Positions 43,834 to 52,699 of a stretch of DNA of 64,000 nucleotides are shown here, one piece after another. Under the pieces are notes generated by a model. That model saw nothing but the letters and a program-made list of their open reading frames with translations, had not been told where the DNA came from and did not search any database. How positions within the stretch are numbered: the stretch's first letter is position 1; every line of letters starts with the position of its first letter. The DNA lies in contig NZ_CP192599.1 in NCBI RefSeq assembly GCF_050632385.1, forward strand, positions 434,001 to 498,000, written 5' to 3'. Origin of the DNA: Humitalea sp050632385 (GTDB lineage Bacteria > Pseudomonadota > Alphaproteobacteria > Acetobacterales > Acetobacteraceae). The translations under genes and the position numbers were made by a program.

Positions 43834-44814
43834 CTAGTCCGCCGTCGCACCGCTGGCGCGGACGAGTGGCACCCAGAGGTCCAGTTCGCGCCGGAGGAAG
43901 GCGGCGAAGTCCGCGGGGCTGCCTTCGGCGATCGGGGGCAGTTCCATCTCGACCAGTTTTTGCGCGGTCGCGGGTTCCAGCAATGCGGTTCGCACCGCGG
44001 TGTTCATGCGCGTGACGATCGGTTCCGGCGTGCCGGCCGGGGCGAAGAGCCCATACCAGGAATAGGCCTTGTAGTTGGGCAGGCCGGCTTCGGCGGTCGT
44101 CGGCACTTGCGGCATCAGGCTGGAATGTGCGTCGGTCGCGACGGCCAGGCAGCGCAGGCGGCCGTCATTGTGGAAGGGCGCGATCAGCGCCGGCGTGTCG
44201 AAGCCGCAGACCACCTGGCCGGCGACCAGGTCGGTCATCATCGGCGCGCTGCCGCGATAGGGCACGTGGATCATCTCCGCGCCGACGGCATTGAGGAAGG
44301 ACACGGCGGCGATATGGGCCGATCCGCCGGCCCCGCCGGTGCCATAGGCGTAGCGCCCGGGATTGGCCTTCAGCAGGCGGATGAAGCCCTGCAGATCGGT
44401 CACGCCGAGCGACGGGTGGACGGTGATGCACAGCGGCACCAGCACGGTCGGCGCGACGGCCACGAAATCGCGCACGGGGTCATAGGGCAGGCGTTCGCGA
44501 TACAGCCCGACGGCCAGCACTTGGGTGGACACCGTCGCCATCAGGAAGGTGCTGCCATCGGGCGGCGCCTTGGCGACGACGTCAGACCCGATGGTGCCGC
44601 CGGCGCCGGCGCGGTTTTCGACCACCACGGGCTGGCCCAGCACCTCCGACATTCTTGGCAGCAGCATGCGGGTCGAGACATCGGTGCTGCCACCGGCGGC
44701 GAAGGGCACGATGATGCGCACCGGGCGCGTCGGCCAGGGGGCCTGCGCCCGCGCGGCATGGGGCAGGGCGGCCAGGGCGGGGAGGGCGAGTGCGGCGCGG
44801 CGGGAGATCGGCAT
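43834..44814 (-). CDS. Bug-family tripartite tricarboxylate transporter receptor
   Basis: The protein has 326 residues from the ATG at 44814. A signal peptide (MPISRRAALALPALAALPHAARAQ) is followed by the classic Bug opening PWPTRPVRIIVPFAAGGSTD and VENRAGAGGTIGSD, then YGTGGAGGSAHIA in the ligand site and VPTTAEAGLPNYKAYSWYGLFAPAGTP late in the chain. It binds a carboxylate in the periplasm. No TctA/TctB membrane genes are adjacent. Bug receptors are often found without transporter genes, and some act in signalling. Ligand unknown. Confidence 0.92.
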   Translation of the reverse strand: MPISRRAALALPALAALPHAARAQAPWPTRPVRIIVPFAAGGSTDVSTRMLLPRMSEVLGQPVVVENRAGAGGTIGSDVVAKAPPDGSTFLMATVSTQVLAVGLYRERLPYDPVRDFVAVAPTVLVPLCITVHPSLGVTDLQGFIRLLKANPGRYAYGTGGAGGSAHIAAVSFLNAVGAEMIHVPYRGSAPMMTDLVAGQVVCGFDTPALIAPFHNDGRLRCLAVATDAHSSLMPQVPTTAEAGLPNYKAYSWYGLFAPAGTPEPIVTRMNTAVRTALLEPATAQKLVEMELPPIAEGSPADFAAFLRRELDLWVPLVRASGATAD

Positions 44815-44996
44815 GGAGGCACCCCTGGGGGAGGATGGAGGTATGGAAGCTTGGCCATGGGTTGGCGCGCATCGTGCCCGTCGTCGCATGCGACGAAACC
44901 GGCGCAAGCCTCGGCCCATTTGGCGTTGGCCTGCATCCTCCATCTTTTTCCGTCACCGTCCAGCACCCGGCGGCGCCAGGTTGGCGCGCAGGCCTG

Positions 44997-45419
44997 TCAG
45001 CGCCGCAGCGCCTTGAGGATCTGTTCCACCAGGATGCCGCCGGCCGCGACCGCCGGCACCCGCCAGCCGAGCAGGGACAGGCCTTCCTGCACGAAGGACC
45101 GCTGCGACAGTTGCAGCAGCGCCAATTGGCGCACGTGCAGGGCTTCCGCCGCCACGGCATCCGTCCGGCGCCGGGTGAACAGCAGCATCAGCATCGCCAG
45201 CACGGCATCGATCCCGGCCAGGGCCAGGGCCGCGACAAGCCGGCCATATTCCTCCGACAGGGCGATCCAGCCCGCGACATGCAGCAGCACGACCGCCGCC
45301 GCGCCAAAGGCGCAGGCGGCGGCCACGAAAGCCAGGCGTCGCGCGGCCCCGGCCGCCTCTCGTCGCCAGCGCAAGGTTTCGGCTTGCGCCGCGACGCCCA
45401 GAAGGTCGAGGCTGCGCAC
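44997..45419 (-). CDS. YqjE-like/phage-holin-family membrane protein
   Basis: The protein has 140 residues from a GTG at 45419, two nt after the stop of the DUF883 gene. Two hydrophobic segments (LAFVAAACAFGAAAVVLLHV and LVAALALAGIDAVLAMLMLL) are followed by a basic cytoplasmic segment. This matches the holin-X/YqjE group, membrane proteins of unclear role that accompany YqjD-like proteins. It ends in VEQILKALRR. Probably a stress-linked inner-membrane protein co-expressed with its upstream neighbour. Confidence 0.75.
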   Translation of the reverse strand: MRSLDLLGVAAQAETLRWRREAAGAARRLAFVAAACAFGAAAVVLLHVAGWIALSEEYGRLVAALALAGIDAVLAMLMLLFTRRRTDAVAAEALHVRQLALLQLSQRSFVQEGLSLLGWRVPAVAAGGILVEQILKALRR

Positions 45420-45421
45420 GG

Positions 45422-45688
45422 TCAGCGCCGCATCAGATGGGCGATGACGAAGCCGGCCAGGGCCGCGATCCCGAGTGCGGCGAAGGGGTGTTCGCGCACG
45501 TTCTGTTCCACGCGCGCGGCCTGGTCGCGCACGGTGTCGGTCGCCGCGTTCGCCGCCGCGGCGCCCTGTTCGGCGACATGCGCCAAGGCCGGGGTCACGC
45601 GTTCGGCCATCAGTTTTTCGACTTTGGCGCGCAGCGCCGCGATCTCGGCCTGGGCCTGGTCGGTGTAGGTGTTCGGGTTGGTATCCAT
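45422..45688 (-). CDS. DUF883 (ElaB/YqjD-like) membrane-tethered protein
   Basis: The protein has 88 residues. A helical amphipathic region (QAEIAALRAKVEKLMAERV and VRDQAARVEQNVREHP) is followed by a C-terminal membrane helix (FAALGIAALAGFVIAHLMRR). This is the YqjD/ElaB layout; E. coli YqjD anchors ribosomes to the inner membrane in stationary phase. It is paired with the YqjE-like gene, as in E. coli. It is divergent from the AI-2E family gene, with a 243-bp gap between starts. Confidence 0.88.
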   Translation of the reverse strand: MDTNPNTYTDQAQAEIAALRAKVEKLMAERVTPALAHVAEQGAAAANAATDTVRDQAARVEQNVREHPFAALGIAALAGFVIAHLMRR

Positions 45689-45931
45689 CGGTCGTGTCCT
45701 CTGGGGGGTGAAGGCGGTGCCGGCCTGTCCGGCCGGTGATGCCGTGCCTCGCGCGGCGGGGGATGGGCTTGGCGTGACGGGCGCGATTGACGCAACCTCG
45801 CGGAATTGCGTCTCTCTGAACTGCGCAGGTGCCATGCACGTCTCCCACATTCGGCCGGATGGCCGTGCGATGGGGATGAAACGCCTGGCACGCTCGCGCG
45901 TTGCATCTTGGCAAGCAAGGATCACAACGCA

Positions 45932-47632
45932 ATGGCCCCCTTCCAGGCTCCTGGACTCCCCGAGACGGACCGGGGCCTGGCGGCCCGAATGCTCATGGCC
46001 TTTGGCATCGTCGGCGCGCTGTATCTGGGGCGCGACATCCTGGCCCCGCTGGCGCTGGCCTTGCTGTTGACCATCGCTGCCCTGCCGGTGGCCGATGCGC
46101 TGGAACGCCGCGGCGTGCCCCGGGTGCCATCGGTGCTGCTGGTGCTGCTGCTGGTCGTGGGGCTGATGGGCGGGATGCTGGCGCTGGTGGTCGGCCAGGC
46201 GCTGGCGCTGGCGACCGAACTGCCGCGCTATGAACAGGTGCTGCGCGAGAAGCTGCTGGTGATCGGGCAGGAATCAGGCCCGATCACCGAGCTGGTCCGG
46301 CTCGGCGGCCGGCTCAGCGCCGCCCTGGCGCCGGCCGAGGCGCCGGCCACGACGATCGCCGTGATGGCTTCGCCGGAAACCCCGCTGGCCGCCATCATGG
46401 GGTTGCTGCACGTCGTCCTGGCGCCCGCCGCGACGGTGGCGATCACCCTGCTGTTGATGGCCTTCCTGCTGATCCAGCGCGAGAACATGCGCGACCGGAT
46501 CCTGCGCCTGGCCGGGGTGCACGAAATGCACCGCACCACCCAGGCGATGGGGGATGCGACGCAGCGGGTCGGGCGCTTCCTGCTGACGCAGGTCGTCATG
46601 AACGGTGCCTTCGGTGTCAGCATGGGGTTGGGGCTTTGGCTGCTGGGGGTGCCGAACGCGCCGTTGTGGGGCGTGCTGGGCTTCCTGCTGCGCTTCGTGC
46701 CGTTCCTGGGCGCGCCGATTTCGGTGCTGTTCCCGTTGCTGATGGCCTTTGCGACGACCGAGGGCTGGACGACCGTCATCCTGGTCATCGTGCTGTTCGC
46801 GATCGTCGATGTCGCCATCAGCTATGTGCTGGAACCCTGGCTGATCGGCGCGAGCACCGGGATCACGCCGCTGGCGCTGGTCCTGTCATCGGCCTTCTGG
46901 GCGGTGATGTGGGGGCCGATCGGGCTGATCCTGGCGCCGGCGATCACCGCCTGCCTCGTCATCCTGGGGCGGCATGTGCAGCAATTGGCCTTCCTCGACA
47001 TATTGCTCGGCGATACCGAGGCGCTGTCGCAGCCCGCGCGCTTCTACCAGCGCATCCTGGCGGGTGACGCGCGCGGCGCCCATTTGCTGATCGAGGAGGC
47101 GACCCTGCGCGAGGGGGCGTCGGGCGCCATCCGCCAGATGGTGCTGCCGGCGATCGCGCAGATCAGCGCCGACCGGCCATCGGGCAGTTTCGGCCCGGCG
47201 ATGGCCCTGCGCAGCGCGCGCGGGCTGCTGTCGGTGCTGGACGTGATGACGGAGGAGGCGCCCTGGGCCGGTGTCGTGCTGCTGCCGGTCGCCGGTGGGC
47301 TGGACCGCGCCGCCGCCGCGGCCGTCGCCGTCGTGATGGCGGAGGACGGGCAGGGGGCGAGCATCGGCCCGACCCAGGGCACCGCGCGCATCGCCGTCAT
47401 CGTGACGACCGGCGTCACCTCGGCCGCGCGGCTGCGCCGTGCGATGGCGACGGCGCGGGAGACGGGGGCGGAGATCCTGGCCTTCGTCATCGGCGATGCG
47501 GCGGAGGCGGCGCTGGCCGATGCCGAACCTGTCCTGCCCCAGTTCCACACCCTGGCGCTGCTGCTGAGCGAGATCGACACGCGGCTGGGGACGGGTGGGG
47601 AGGTGGTCGAAAAACGGGGGGTCGCGCTTTGA
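45932..47632 (+). CDS. AI-2E family transporter with C-terminal soluble extension
   Basis: The protein has 566 residues. The first 350 or so contain eight or nine hydrophobic helices (LGRDILAPLALALLLTIAALPVADALERRGVPR, GMLALVVGQALALA) with GVLGFLLRFVPFLGAPISVLFPL near the middle, typical of AI-2E/PerM exporters. Residues of about 370-566 form an extra cytoplasmic domain (RFYQRILAGDARGAHLLIEE, then VIVTTGVTSAARLRRAMATA) not usual in small family members. The family exports autoinducer-2 or other solutes, and often the substrate is unknown. The AAGG site is 12 nt upstream of the ATG, rather long. Confidence 0.85.
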   Translation: MAPFQAPGLPETDRGLAARMLMAFGIVGALYLGRDILAPLALALLLTIAALPVADALERRGVPRVPSVLLVLLLVVGLMGGMLALVVGQALALATELPRYEQVLREKLLVIGQESGPITELVRLGGRLSAALAPAEAPATTIAVMASPETPLAAIMGLLHVVLAPAATVAITLLLMAFLLIQRENMRDRILRLAGVHEMHRTTQAMGDATQRVGRFLLTQVVMNGAFGVSMGLGLWLLGVPNAPLWGVLGFLLRFVPFLGAPISVLFPLLMAFATTEGWTTVILVIVLFAIVDVAISYVLEPWLIGASTGITPLALVLSSAFWAVMWGPIGLILAPAITACLVILGRHVQQLAFLDILLGDTEALSQPARFYQRILAGDARGAHLLIEEATLREGASGAIRQMVLPAIAQISADRPSGSFGPAMALRSARGLLSVLDVMTEEAPWAGVVLLPVAGGLDRAAAAAVAVVMAEDGQGASIGPTQGTARIAVIVTTGVTSAARLRRAMATARETGAEILAFVIGDAAEAALADAEPVLPQFHTLALLLSEIDTRLGTGGEVVEKRGVAL

Positions 47633-47715
47633 ACGGGGCGTTTCGGCCCTTGGTGCGGACACACCGTTTCCAGGCCCGGCCAGGCTAGGTTCGGCCCAGA
47701 TGCCGGGACCGGGGG

Positions 47716-48021
47716 TTACCCCGCGCTTTCGATATGCGCGCGGATGCCGCCCTGGTCATCCACCCAGCCACGGCTGCGGGCGAAGCCGATCATGCCCGCC
47801 AGCCCAGCTTCCCAGTCCGGATCGCCGCCGCGCGGTGCCAAGGCGCGCAGCGCCGCCTCCGCGACCCAGGCGGTGTCGCCATCGGCACGAGCCACGCGGG
47901 CGAGCGCGCCCTGCGCCGCCTCCAGCCCTCTCGCCCCCTGGTCGAAGCGGATGGAGAAGCGGCGAAAATCCTCCGCCTCCGCCAAGACGGCCTCACCCGC
48001 GGCGGTGATCCGGATCAGCAC
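47716..48021 (-). CDS. Small hypothetical protein downstream of the LLM oxidoreductase
   Basis: The protein has 101 residues from a GTG at 48021, only 4 nt after the stop of the LLM gene. It is alanine- and arginine-rich and probably helical (AAQGALARVARADGDTAWVA), with a C-terminal GMIGFARSRGWVDDQGG that looks like the folded end of a small domain. I recognise no family. Acceptance rests on close spacing to the upstream gene and good coding character. Confidence 0.5.
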   Translation of the reverse strand: MLIRITAAGEAVLAEAEDFRRFSIRFDQGARGLEAAQGALARVARADGDTAWVAEAALRALAPRGGDPDWEAGLAGMIGFARSRGWVDDQGGIRAHIESAG

Positions 48022-48025
48022 GACG

Positions 48026-49102
48026 TCACTCGGCCGCGACCGAGGCGGCCGGCATGGAATCGCCCAGTTCCTTGCGGATCGCGGGGATGATGCGGCTGCC
48101 CCAGAGTTCGATCTGCTTCAGCATGGTCTTGTGGTCGAAGTCGCCCATCTGCGTCTGGATCGCGACATGCTTGGGGCGGAGGATGCGGATTTCCTGCACC
48201 ATGCGCTCCACCACCTGGTCCACGCTGCCGACCGGCAGGTTGGCGCGCATCTGGTCGAGGGTGAGGTCGTTCGGGCTCTCCTCCTCCTTCACCATGAAGC
48301 CATCGTCGGACTGGGCGCGACGAAACTTCAGCGCTTCTGAAATGCGGCGCTGGTAGCGGGCGTTCTCCAGGTAGCTCGTGACCTCATCGGCATTGTCGCT
48401 GGCGAAGGCGCAGCGCAGCAGGCCGACCTTGGTATCGTCGATGTCGCGGCCTTCCTTCGCCGCGATGGCCGACAGGCTGTCGCGCATCTGCTGCAGCTTT
48501 TCCTTGCCGCTCAGCAAGGCCGTGACGAAAAGATTGTGGCCCTCGCGGATCGCGCGCGCCTGGGTGTCGGGGTGGCCGGTCGCCAGCCAGATCGGCGGCA
48601 TCGGCTTCTGGACCGAACGCATGCTGATCGAGGTCAGCGGCAGCTGGATGTGCTTGCCTTCGTAGAAGAAGCCTTTCTCCTTCAGGCCAAGCTGGATGAC
48701 TTCCAGGAATTCGTGGAAGATTTCCGGCGCTTCCTCGATGTTCACGCCAAACCGGTCGAATTCGAATTTCTGGTAGCCGGAACCGACGCCGAATTCGAGC
48801 CTTCCGTTGGAGATGGAATCGCAGAACCCCGCCTCCGCCAGCAGTCGCGCCGGGTGGTACATCGGCAGCACGCAGACGGCGCTGCCCAGGCGGATGCGCT
48901 TCGTCAGCGCCGCCATGTGCGCGATCATCATCAGTGGCGATGGGCACAGGCCGTAGTTGGAAAAATGGTGTTCGGCATACCAGGCCGTGTCGAAGCCGGC
49001 CTGGTCGGCGGTGACGGTCTGTTCCACCGCGCTGCGCAACACCTCGGCCGAGGTCTGATGGTAGCCGCGCTGCTGCATCAGAATGAAAATGCCGAATTCC
49101 AT
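48026..49102 (-). CDS. LLM class flavin-dependent oxidoreductase (luciferase-like)
   Basis: The protein has 358 residues and a bacterial-luciferase-like TIM barrel. The N-terminus MEFGIFILMQQRG, then AGFDTAWYAEHHFSNYG, AALTKRIRLGSAVCVLPMYH and SNGRLEFGVGSGYQKFEFDR are diagnostic. It should be an FMN-dependent monooxygenase that needs a separate reductase. It faces the LysR regulator gene in divergent orientation, with about 105 bp between starts, so it is a likely target of that regulator. The substrate is unknown. Confidence 0.9.
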   Translation of the reverse strand: MEFGIFILMQQRGYHQTSAEVLRSAVEQTVTADQAGFDTAWYAEHHFSNYGLCPSPLMMIAHMAALTKRIRLGSAVCVLPMYHPARLLAEAGFCDSISNGRLEFGVGSGYQKFEFDRFGVNIEEAPEIFHEFLEVIQLGLKEKGFFYEGKHIQLPLTSISMRSVQKPMPPIWLATGHPDTQARAIREGHNLFVTALLSGKEKLQQMRDSLSAIAAKEGRDIDDTKVGLLRCAFASDNADEVTSYLENARYQRRISEALKFRRAQSDDGFMVKEEESPNDLTLDQMRANLPVGSVDQVVERMVQEIRILRPKHVAIQTQMGDFDHKTMLKQIELWGSRIIPAIRKELGDSMPAASVAAE

Positions 49103-49180
49103 GGCTTGGTTCCTTCCCTTGATGGAGGCAGCCTAGGTGATGGCCAATCCCCGCAACAATACGCTATCTTCAAGAAGCAT

Positions 49181-49199
49181 CTTTGCGGTTTTTGCAAAG
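49181..49199. promoter_or_regulatory. Inverted repeat in the LLM/LysR divergent promoter region
   Basis: CTTTGC (49181-49186) and GCAAAG (49194-49199) are exact complements with 7 nt between them (GGTTTTT). They lie in the gap between the divergent LLM and LysR genes, next to the LysR ribosome site. This could be the operator of the LysR protein. LysR sites usually have the form T-N11-A, so this needs test. Confidence 0.4.
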
Positions 49200-49207
49200 G
49201 AGGGGAC

Positions 49208-50116
49208 ATGCGCAGCCTGCAAGCCATGGAACTCTTCGTCAGCGCGGTGCGGGAAGGCAGTTTTTCGGCCGCCGGGCGCCGCGCCGGCCTGTCGCCGGCC
49301 ACGGTGTCGCGCCAGGTGGCGGCGCTGGAAGGATCGCTGAATACCCAGTTGCTGAACCGCACCAGCCGGACCCTGGCGCTGACGGATGCGGGGCGGGAAT
49401 ACCTGGCGCGGCTGGAACCCATCCTGCTGAACCTGACGGAGGCCGAGGCCGCCGCGACGGCCCTGCAGGCGACGCCGCGCGGCACGCTGCGGGTGCATTC
49501 GCGGCTGATGTTCGGCATGCATGTGGTGGCGCCGCTGATCCCCGCCTTCCAGGCGCGCTACCCGGAATTGCGCGTCGAACTGCGCCTGGCGGAGCATCCC
49601 GCGCGCCTGGCCGAAGACGAGATCGACATCGACCTGCGCATCGGCGCGCCGCCCGAGGCGCAGTTGATGCAGCGCCGCCTGCTGCGCAGCGAACGCGTGC
49701 TGGTGGCGAGCCCCGGCTACCTGGCCCGCATGCCGCCGGTAACGGTTCCGCGCGACCTGCTGGCGCAGCACTGCCTTGGCTATTGGCTGGGGCCGGAAGA
49801 CCTGGTCTGGCGCTTCCTCACCGAAGGCGCGTTGGAGGAGCTGCGGATCGCCGCCCGGTTTTCCAGTAACAATGGTGAGGTCTTGCGCCAGATGGCCGTC
49901 GCCGGCCACGGCATCGCGCTGCTGGATGACTATACGGTGCGGCAGGAGCTTCAGTCGGGGCGTCTCGTGCGGCTGTTGCCGGAGGCGCGCGTGACGAATA
50001 CCGGCTTCGACCTCGGGATCTATGCGGTGTTCCGGCAGACTTCGCTGTTGCCGGCGAAGACGCGCGCCTTCCTGGATTTCCTTGTCGAGGTGATGTCGAC
50101 CGCCGCAACACGTTGA
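49208..50116 (+). CDS. LysR-family transcriptional regulator
   Basis: The protein has 302 residues. The N-terminal helix-turn-helix runs MELFVSAVREGSFSAAGRRA with SPATVSRQVAALE, and the C-terminal part is a substrate-binding domain (SRLMFGMHVVAPLIPAFQAR, then IDIDLRIGAPPEAQLMQRRL). An AGGAGG site precedes the ATG. It is divergent from the LLM oxidoreductase, so it may regulate that gene and itself. The inducer is unknown. Confidence 0.92.
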   Translation: MRSLQAMELFVSAVREGSFSAAGRRAGLSPATVSRQVAALEGSLNTQLLNRTSRTLALTDAGREYLARLEPILLNLTEAEAAATALQATPRGTLRVHSRLMFGMHVVAPLIPAFQARYPELRVELRLAEHPARLAEDEIDIDLRIGAPPEAQLMQRRLLRSERVLVASPGYLARMPPVTVPRDLLAQHCLGYWLGPEDLVWRFLTEGALEELRIAARFSSNNGEVLRQMAVAGHGIALLDDYTVRQELQSGRLVRLLPEARVTNTGFDLGIYAVFRQTSLLPAKTRAFLDFLVEVMSTAATR

Positions 50117-50127
50117 CCGACCGGTCA
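50114..50127. promoter_or_regulatory. Operator copy 1: TGACCG-AC-CGGTCA
   Basis: A 6-2-6 palindrome starting next to the LysR stop and 42 bp before the first Bug receptor ATG (50169). It is the reverse complement of the copy at 52039-52052. It is a likely binding site of the TetR regulator encoded at 52079. Confidence 0.75.
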
Positions 50128-50168
50128 GTCTGCCGCTATGCAGGCTGCAAGAAATCGGAGGAAGAGCG

Positions 50169-51134
50169 ATGTCCATGCAGCTTGGCCGGCGCGGCGTGAT
50201 GGCCGGTATGGCGATCTTCGCGACCGCGACGCATGCGATGGCACAGGGCAAGCCGGTGCGGCTGGTCGTGCCCTATGGCCCCGGCGGCGGCCCCGACGTC
50301 TTCGCGCGCCGCCTGGCGCAGGGGCTTGCGGCGCGGCTCGGCAGCCCGGTGGTGGTGGACAACCGGCCCGGTGCCACGACCATGCTGGGCACGGAATACG
50401 CCGCCGCCGCGGCGCCCGACGGGCTGACCCTGCTGATGGGCACGTCGACGACCTTCGCCGCCAATCCGCATCTGTTTCGCCGCATCAACTACAGCATGGC
50501 GCAGTTCCAGCCGATCACCCTGCTGATCCGCACGCGCTTGGCGCTCTATGCCAACCTCGACCTGCCGGCCAATGACATGGCGGGTGTCATCGCCCTGGCC
50601 AAGGCGGCGCCGCAGCCGATGCATTATGGCGTGACCGCCCGCGGCAATTCGACGCATCTGACGGGTGAGGCGCTGAAGATCGCCGCCGGCATCGATCTGC
50701 AGGATGTGCCCTACCGCTCCACCGGATCCATGCAGCAAGGCGTGCTGCGCAACGACATCCCGCTGGCGATCGACGGGATTCCCGCCTGGCTGGGCCTGGC
50801 GCGCGAGCGGAAGGTGAAGGTGATCGGCGTGACCGGCGACACGCGCGTCGGCGCGCTGCCGGATACGCCGACCTTCGCGGAGGCGGGGCTGCGTGACCTC
50901 GGCCATCAGCATTGGTACGGCCTGCTCGCGCCCGCCGGGCTGCCGGCGGCGGAGTTGGCGCGGCTGCATGCGGCGACCGTCGCCACGATGCAGGATGCCG
51001 AGCTATGGCAGAACCTGACCCATGAGGGTGCGACCATCGAGACGAACACCCCCGAGGCCTTCGCCGCGCTGATCGCCGAGGAAACCGAGACCTGGGGCCA
51101 GATCATCCGCCGCATCGGCCTGACGCTGGACTGA
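50169..51134 (+). CDS. Bug-family receptor, downstream of operator copy 1
   Basis: The protein has 321 residues. A signal peptide (MSMQLGRRGVMAGMAIFATATHAMAQ) precedes GKPVRLVVPYGPGGGPDVFA, the conserved Bug segment VDNRPGATTMLGTEYAAAA and the late DTPTFAEAGLRDLGHQHWYG. It is a periplasmic receptor for a carboxylate, with no transporter subunits nearby. The stop is only a few bases from the convergent SMP-30 stop. Operator copy 1 lies just upstream, making it part of the TetR regulon. An AGGAAGAG-type site precedes the start. Confidence 0.92.
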   Translation: MSMQLGRRGVMAGMAIFATATHAMAQGKPVRLVVPYGPGGGPDVFARRLAQGLAARLGSPVVVDNRPGATTMLGTEYAAAAAPDGLTLLMGTSTTFAANPHLFRRINYSMAQFQPITLLIRTRLALYANLDLPANDMAGVIALAKAAPQPMHYGVTARGNSTHLTGEALKIAAGIDLQDVPYRSTGSMQQGVLRNDIPLAIDGIPAWLGLARERKVKVIGVTGDTRVGALPDTPTFAEAGLRDLGHQHWYGLLAPAGLPAAELARLHAATVATMQDAELWQNLTHEGATIETNTPEAFAALIAEETETWGQIIRRIGLTLD

Positions 51135-52007
51135 TCAGGCCGCGGCCAGTGGTTCCGCGATCCCGGTGACGCCGAGGCCGGTGATGGCGAAGAGCCCGCC
51201 GGCCTCGGGTTCCGGCGCGGTCAGCCGGTGGCTTTTGGAGATCGAGGTCACGTAGAGCACATCAAGCGCCGGCCCGCCGAAGCTCAGGCTGGTCGGATAG
51301 GTCACGGGCATGCGCAGGCGCAGCACCAGGCGGCCGGTGGGATCGAAGCGCGCGACCTCTCCGCTGCGCACCAGCGCGGTCCACAGATGCCCCTCCGCAT
51401 CCACCGTCGCGCCATCGGGCGCGGTGCCGAGGGGCGCCAGGTCGGCGAAGACGCGACGGCCCGTCGCCTGGTCGCCGTAGTCGAAGCGCCAGATCACCTG
51501 GCGCGGGCTGTCGGCCAGATAGAGGATGCGCCCATCCGGGCTGAAGCACGGGCCATTCGCCGTCACGATATCGGCGGCGAGTTGCGTGACGCGCCCATCC
51601 CGCGCAAGCCGGTACAGTCCACCCAGTGGGGCTTCGCCGGGGGGCAGGTTCATGTGCATGGTGCCGGCGACGAAACGCCCTTGCCGATCGACCTTGCCGT
51701 CGTTCAAACGCAGATCGGGGTGTTCGACACCGATCGCAGCGATCGGCGAGCAGGTCCGCGCCGCAAAATCATAGCGGAAAAACCCGTCGCGCAAGGCCAG
51801 GATCGCACCCCCGTCATGGCACAGCGCGAAGGAACCGACCGGGGCCGGCACGGCAAAATCCGCACGCAAGCCGGTCGCGGGATCCAGCCGGTGCAGGATG
51901 CCCGCCAGCGAATCCACCCAGTAGAGCAACCCGTCCCGCGCGCTCCAGACCGGGCTTTCGCCAAGCCGGTCCTGCGTCGTGCCGACCCGTTCGATCACAA
52001 TGGCCAT
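51135..52007 (-). CDS. SMP-30/gluconolactonase family lactonase
   Basis: The protein has 290 residues and a six-bladed beta-propeller sequence pattern. The metal ligands are present: Glu in RLGESPVWS, Asn in DLRLNDGKVD, Asn in TANGPCFSPD and Asp in TAPDGATVDAEGHLW. It is likely a calcium- or zinc-dependent lactonase that opens a lactone in a sugar-acid or similar catabolic route. It is divergent from the TetR gene with operator copy 2 between them, so it is probably repressed by TetR. The GGGAGAG site is 6 nt upstream of the ATG. Confidence 0.9.
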   Translation of the reverse strand: MAIVIERVGTTQDRLGESPVWSARDGLLYWVDSLAGILHRLDPATGLRADFAVPAPVGSFALCHDGGAILALRDGFFRYDFAARTCSPIAAIGVEHPDLRLNDGKVDRQGRFVAGTMHMNLPPGEAPLGGLYRLARDGRVTQLAADIVTANGPCFSPDGRILYLADSPRQVIWRFDYGDQATGRRVFADLAPLGTAPDGATVDAEGHLWTALVRSGEVARFDPTGRLVLRLRMPVTYPTSLSFGGPALDVLYVTSISKSHRLTAPEPEAGGLFAITGLGVTGIAEPLAAA

Positions 52008-52038
52008 GCGGACTCTCCCGTGCGAAAGTGTTGGTGGC

Positions 52039-52052
52039 TGACCGGTCGGTCA
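52039..52052. promoter_or_regulatory. Operator copy 2: TGACCG-GT-CGGTCA
   Basis: A 6-2-6 palindrome located between the divergent SMP-30 and TetR starts. This is the classic position for a repressor's own operator, controlling both genes. Confidence 0.8.
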
Positions 52053-52078
52053 ACGTTGGTGATGCAAGGAGACACCGC

Positions 52079-52696
52079 ATGGCGCGTGCAGCGGCGAAGA
52101 TGCCGATGGCGGAGGAGAGCGATTCCTCGGAACGCATCCTGCAGATCCTGTCGGAATCCGCGCGCCTCTTCGCGACCGATGGCTACAACGGCACCTCGAT
52201 GCGCGACATCGCGGAAGCCTGCGGCATTTCGAAGTCGCTGCTCTACCATCACTTCACCGACAAGGACGAGATTTTTGCCCGCATCGCGCTGGGCTCGACG
52301 CGGGAGCTGTATCAGTTCGTCGTCGACCGCATTCCGGAAGGCGCCACCCCTTCGGAACGCATCCGCGCCTTCATGACCGCGACAGGCGAGTATTTCTACC
52401 GCTATCGCTGGGCCTGGCTCGCCTCCACCAGCGCCTTCTGGAACGACCCGGAACAGCGGCGGCAGCGGGAACGCATGATGTGGCGCGACCGGTATGAGGG
52501 GCTGATCCGCAGCCTGATCGAGGACGCGATCAAGGCCGGCGAAATCCGCCCGATCGACGTGCCGATGGCGGGCCGGCTGGTGCTCTCCGCGCTGAACTGG
52601 ATGCACCGCTGGTACAAGCCGGAGAAGGACATGTCCGCGTCGCAGATCGCGGACACGTATTTCGAGATGATCTTCCACGGGTTGAAGGCGCAATAG
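52079..52696 (+). CDS. TetR-family regulator of the catabolic island
   Basis: The protein has 205 residues. The N-terminal helix-turn-helix runs ARLFATDGYNGTSMRDIAEA then CGISKSLLYHHFTDKDEIFA. The C-terminal part has the ligand-binding TetR fold, with a conserved basic/aromatic run RYRWAWLAS and KPEKDMSASQIADTYFEMIF near the end. TetR proteins of this type often bind acyl-CoA effectors. Four palindromic sites at 50114, 52039, 54714 and 54792 are its likely operators. An AAGGAG site precedes the ATG. Confidence 0.92.
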   Translation: MARAAAKMPMAEESDSSERILQILSESARLFATDGYNGTSMRDIAEACGISKSLLYHHFTDKDEIFARIALGSTRELYQFVVDRIPEGATPSERIRAFMTATGEYFYRYRWAWLASTSAFWNDPEQRRQRERMMWRDRYEGLIRSLIEDAIKAGEIRPIDVPMAGRLVLSALNWMHRWYKPEKDMSASQIADTYFEMIFHGLKAQ

Positions 52697-52699
52697 GGC

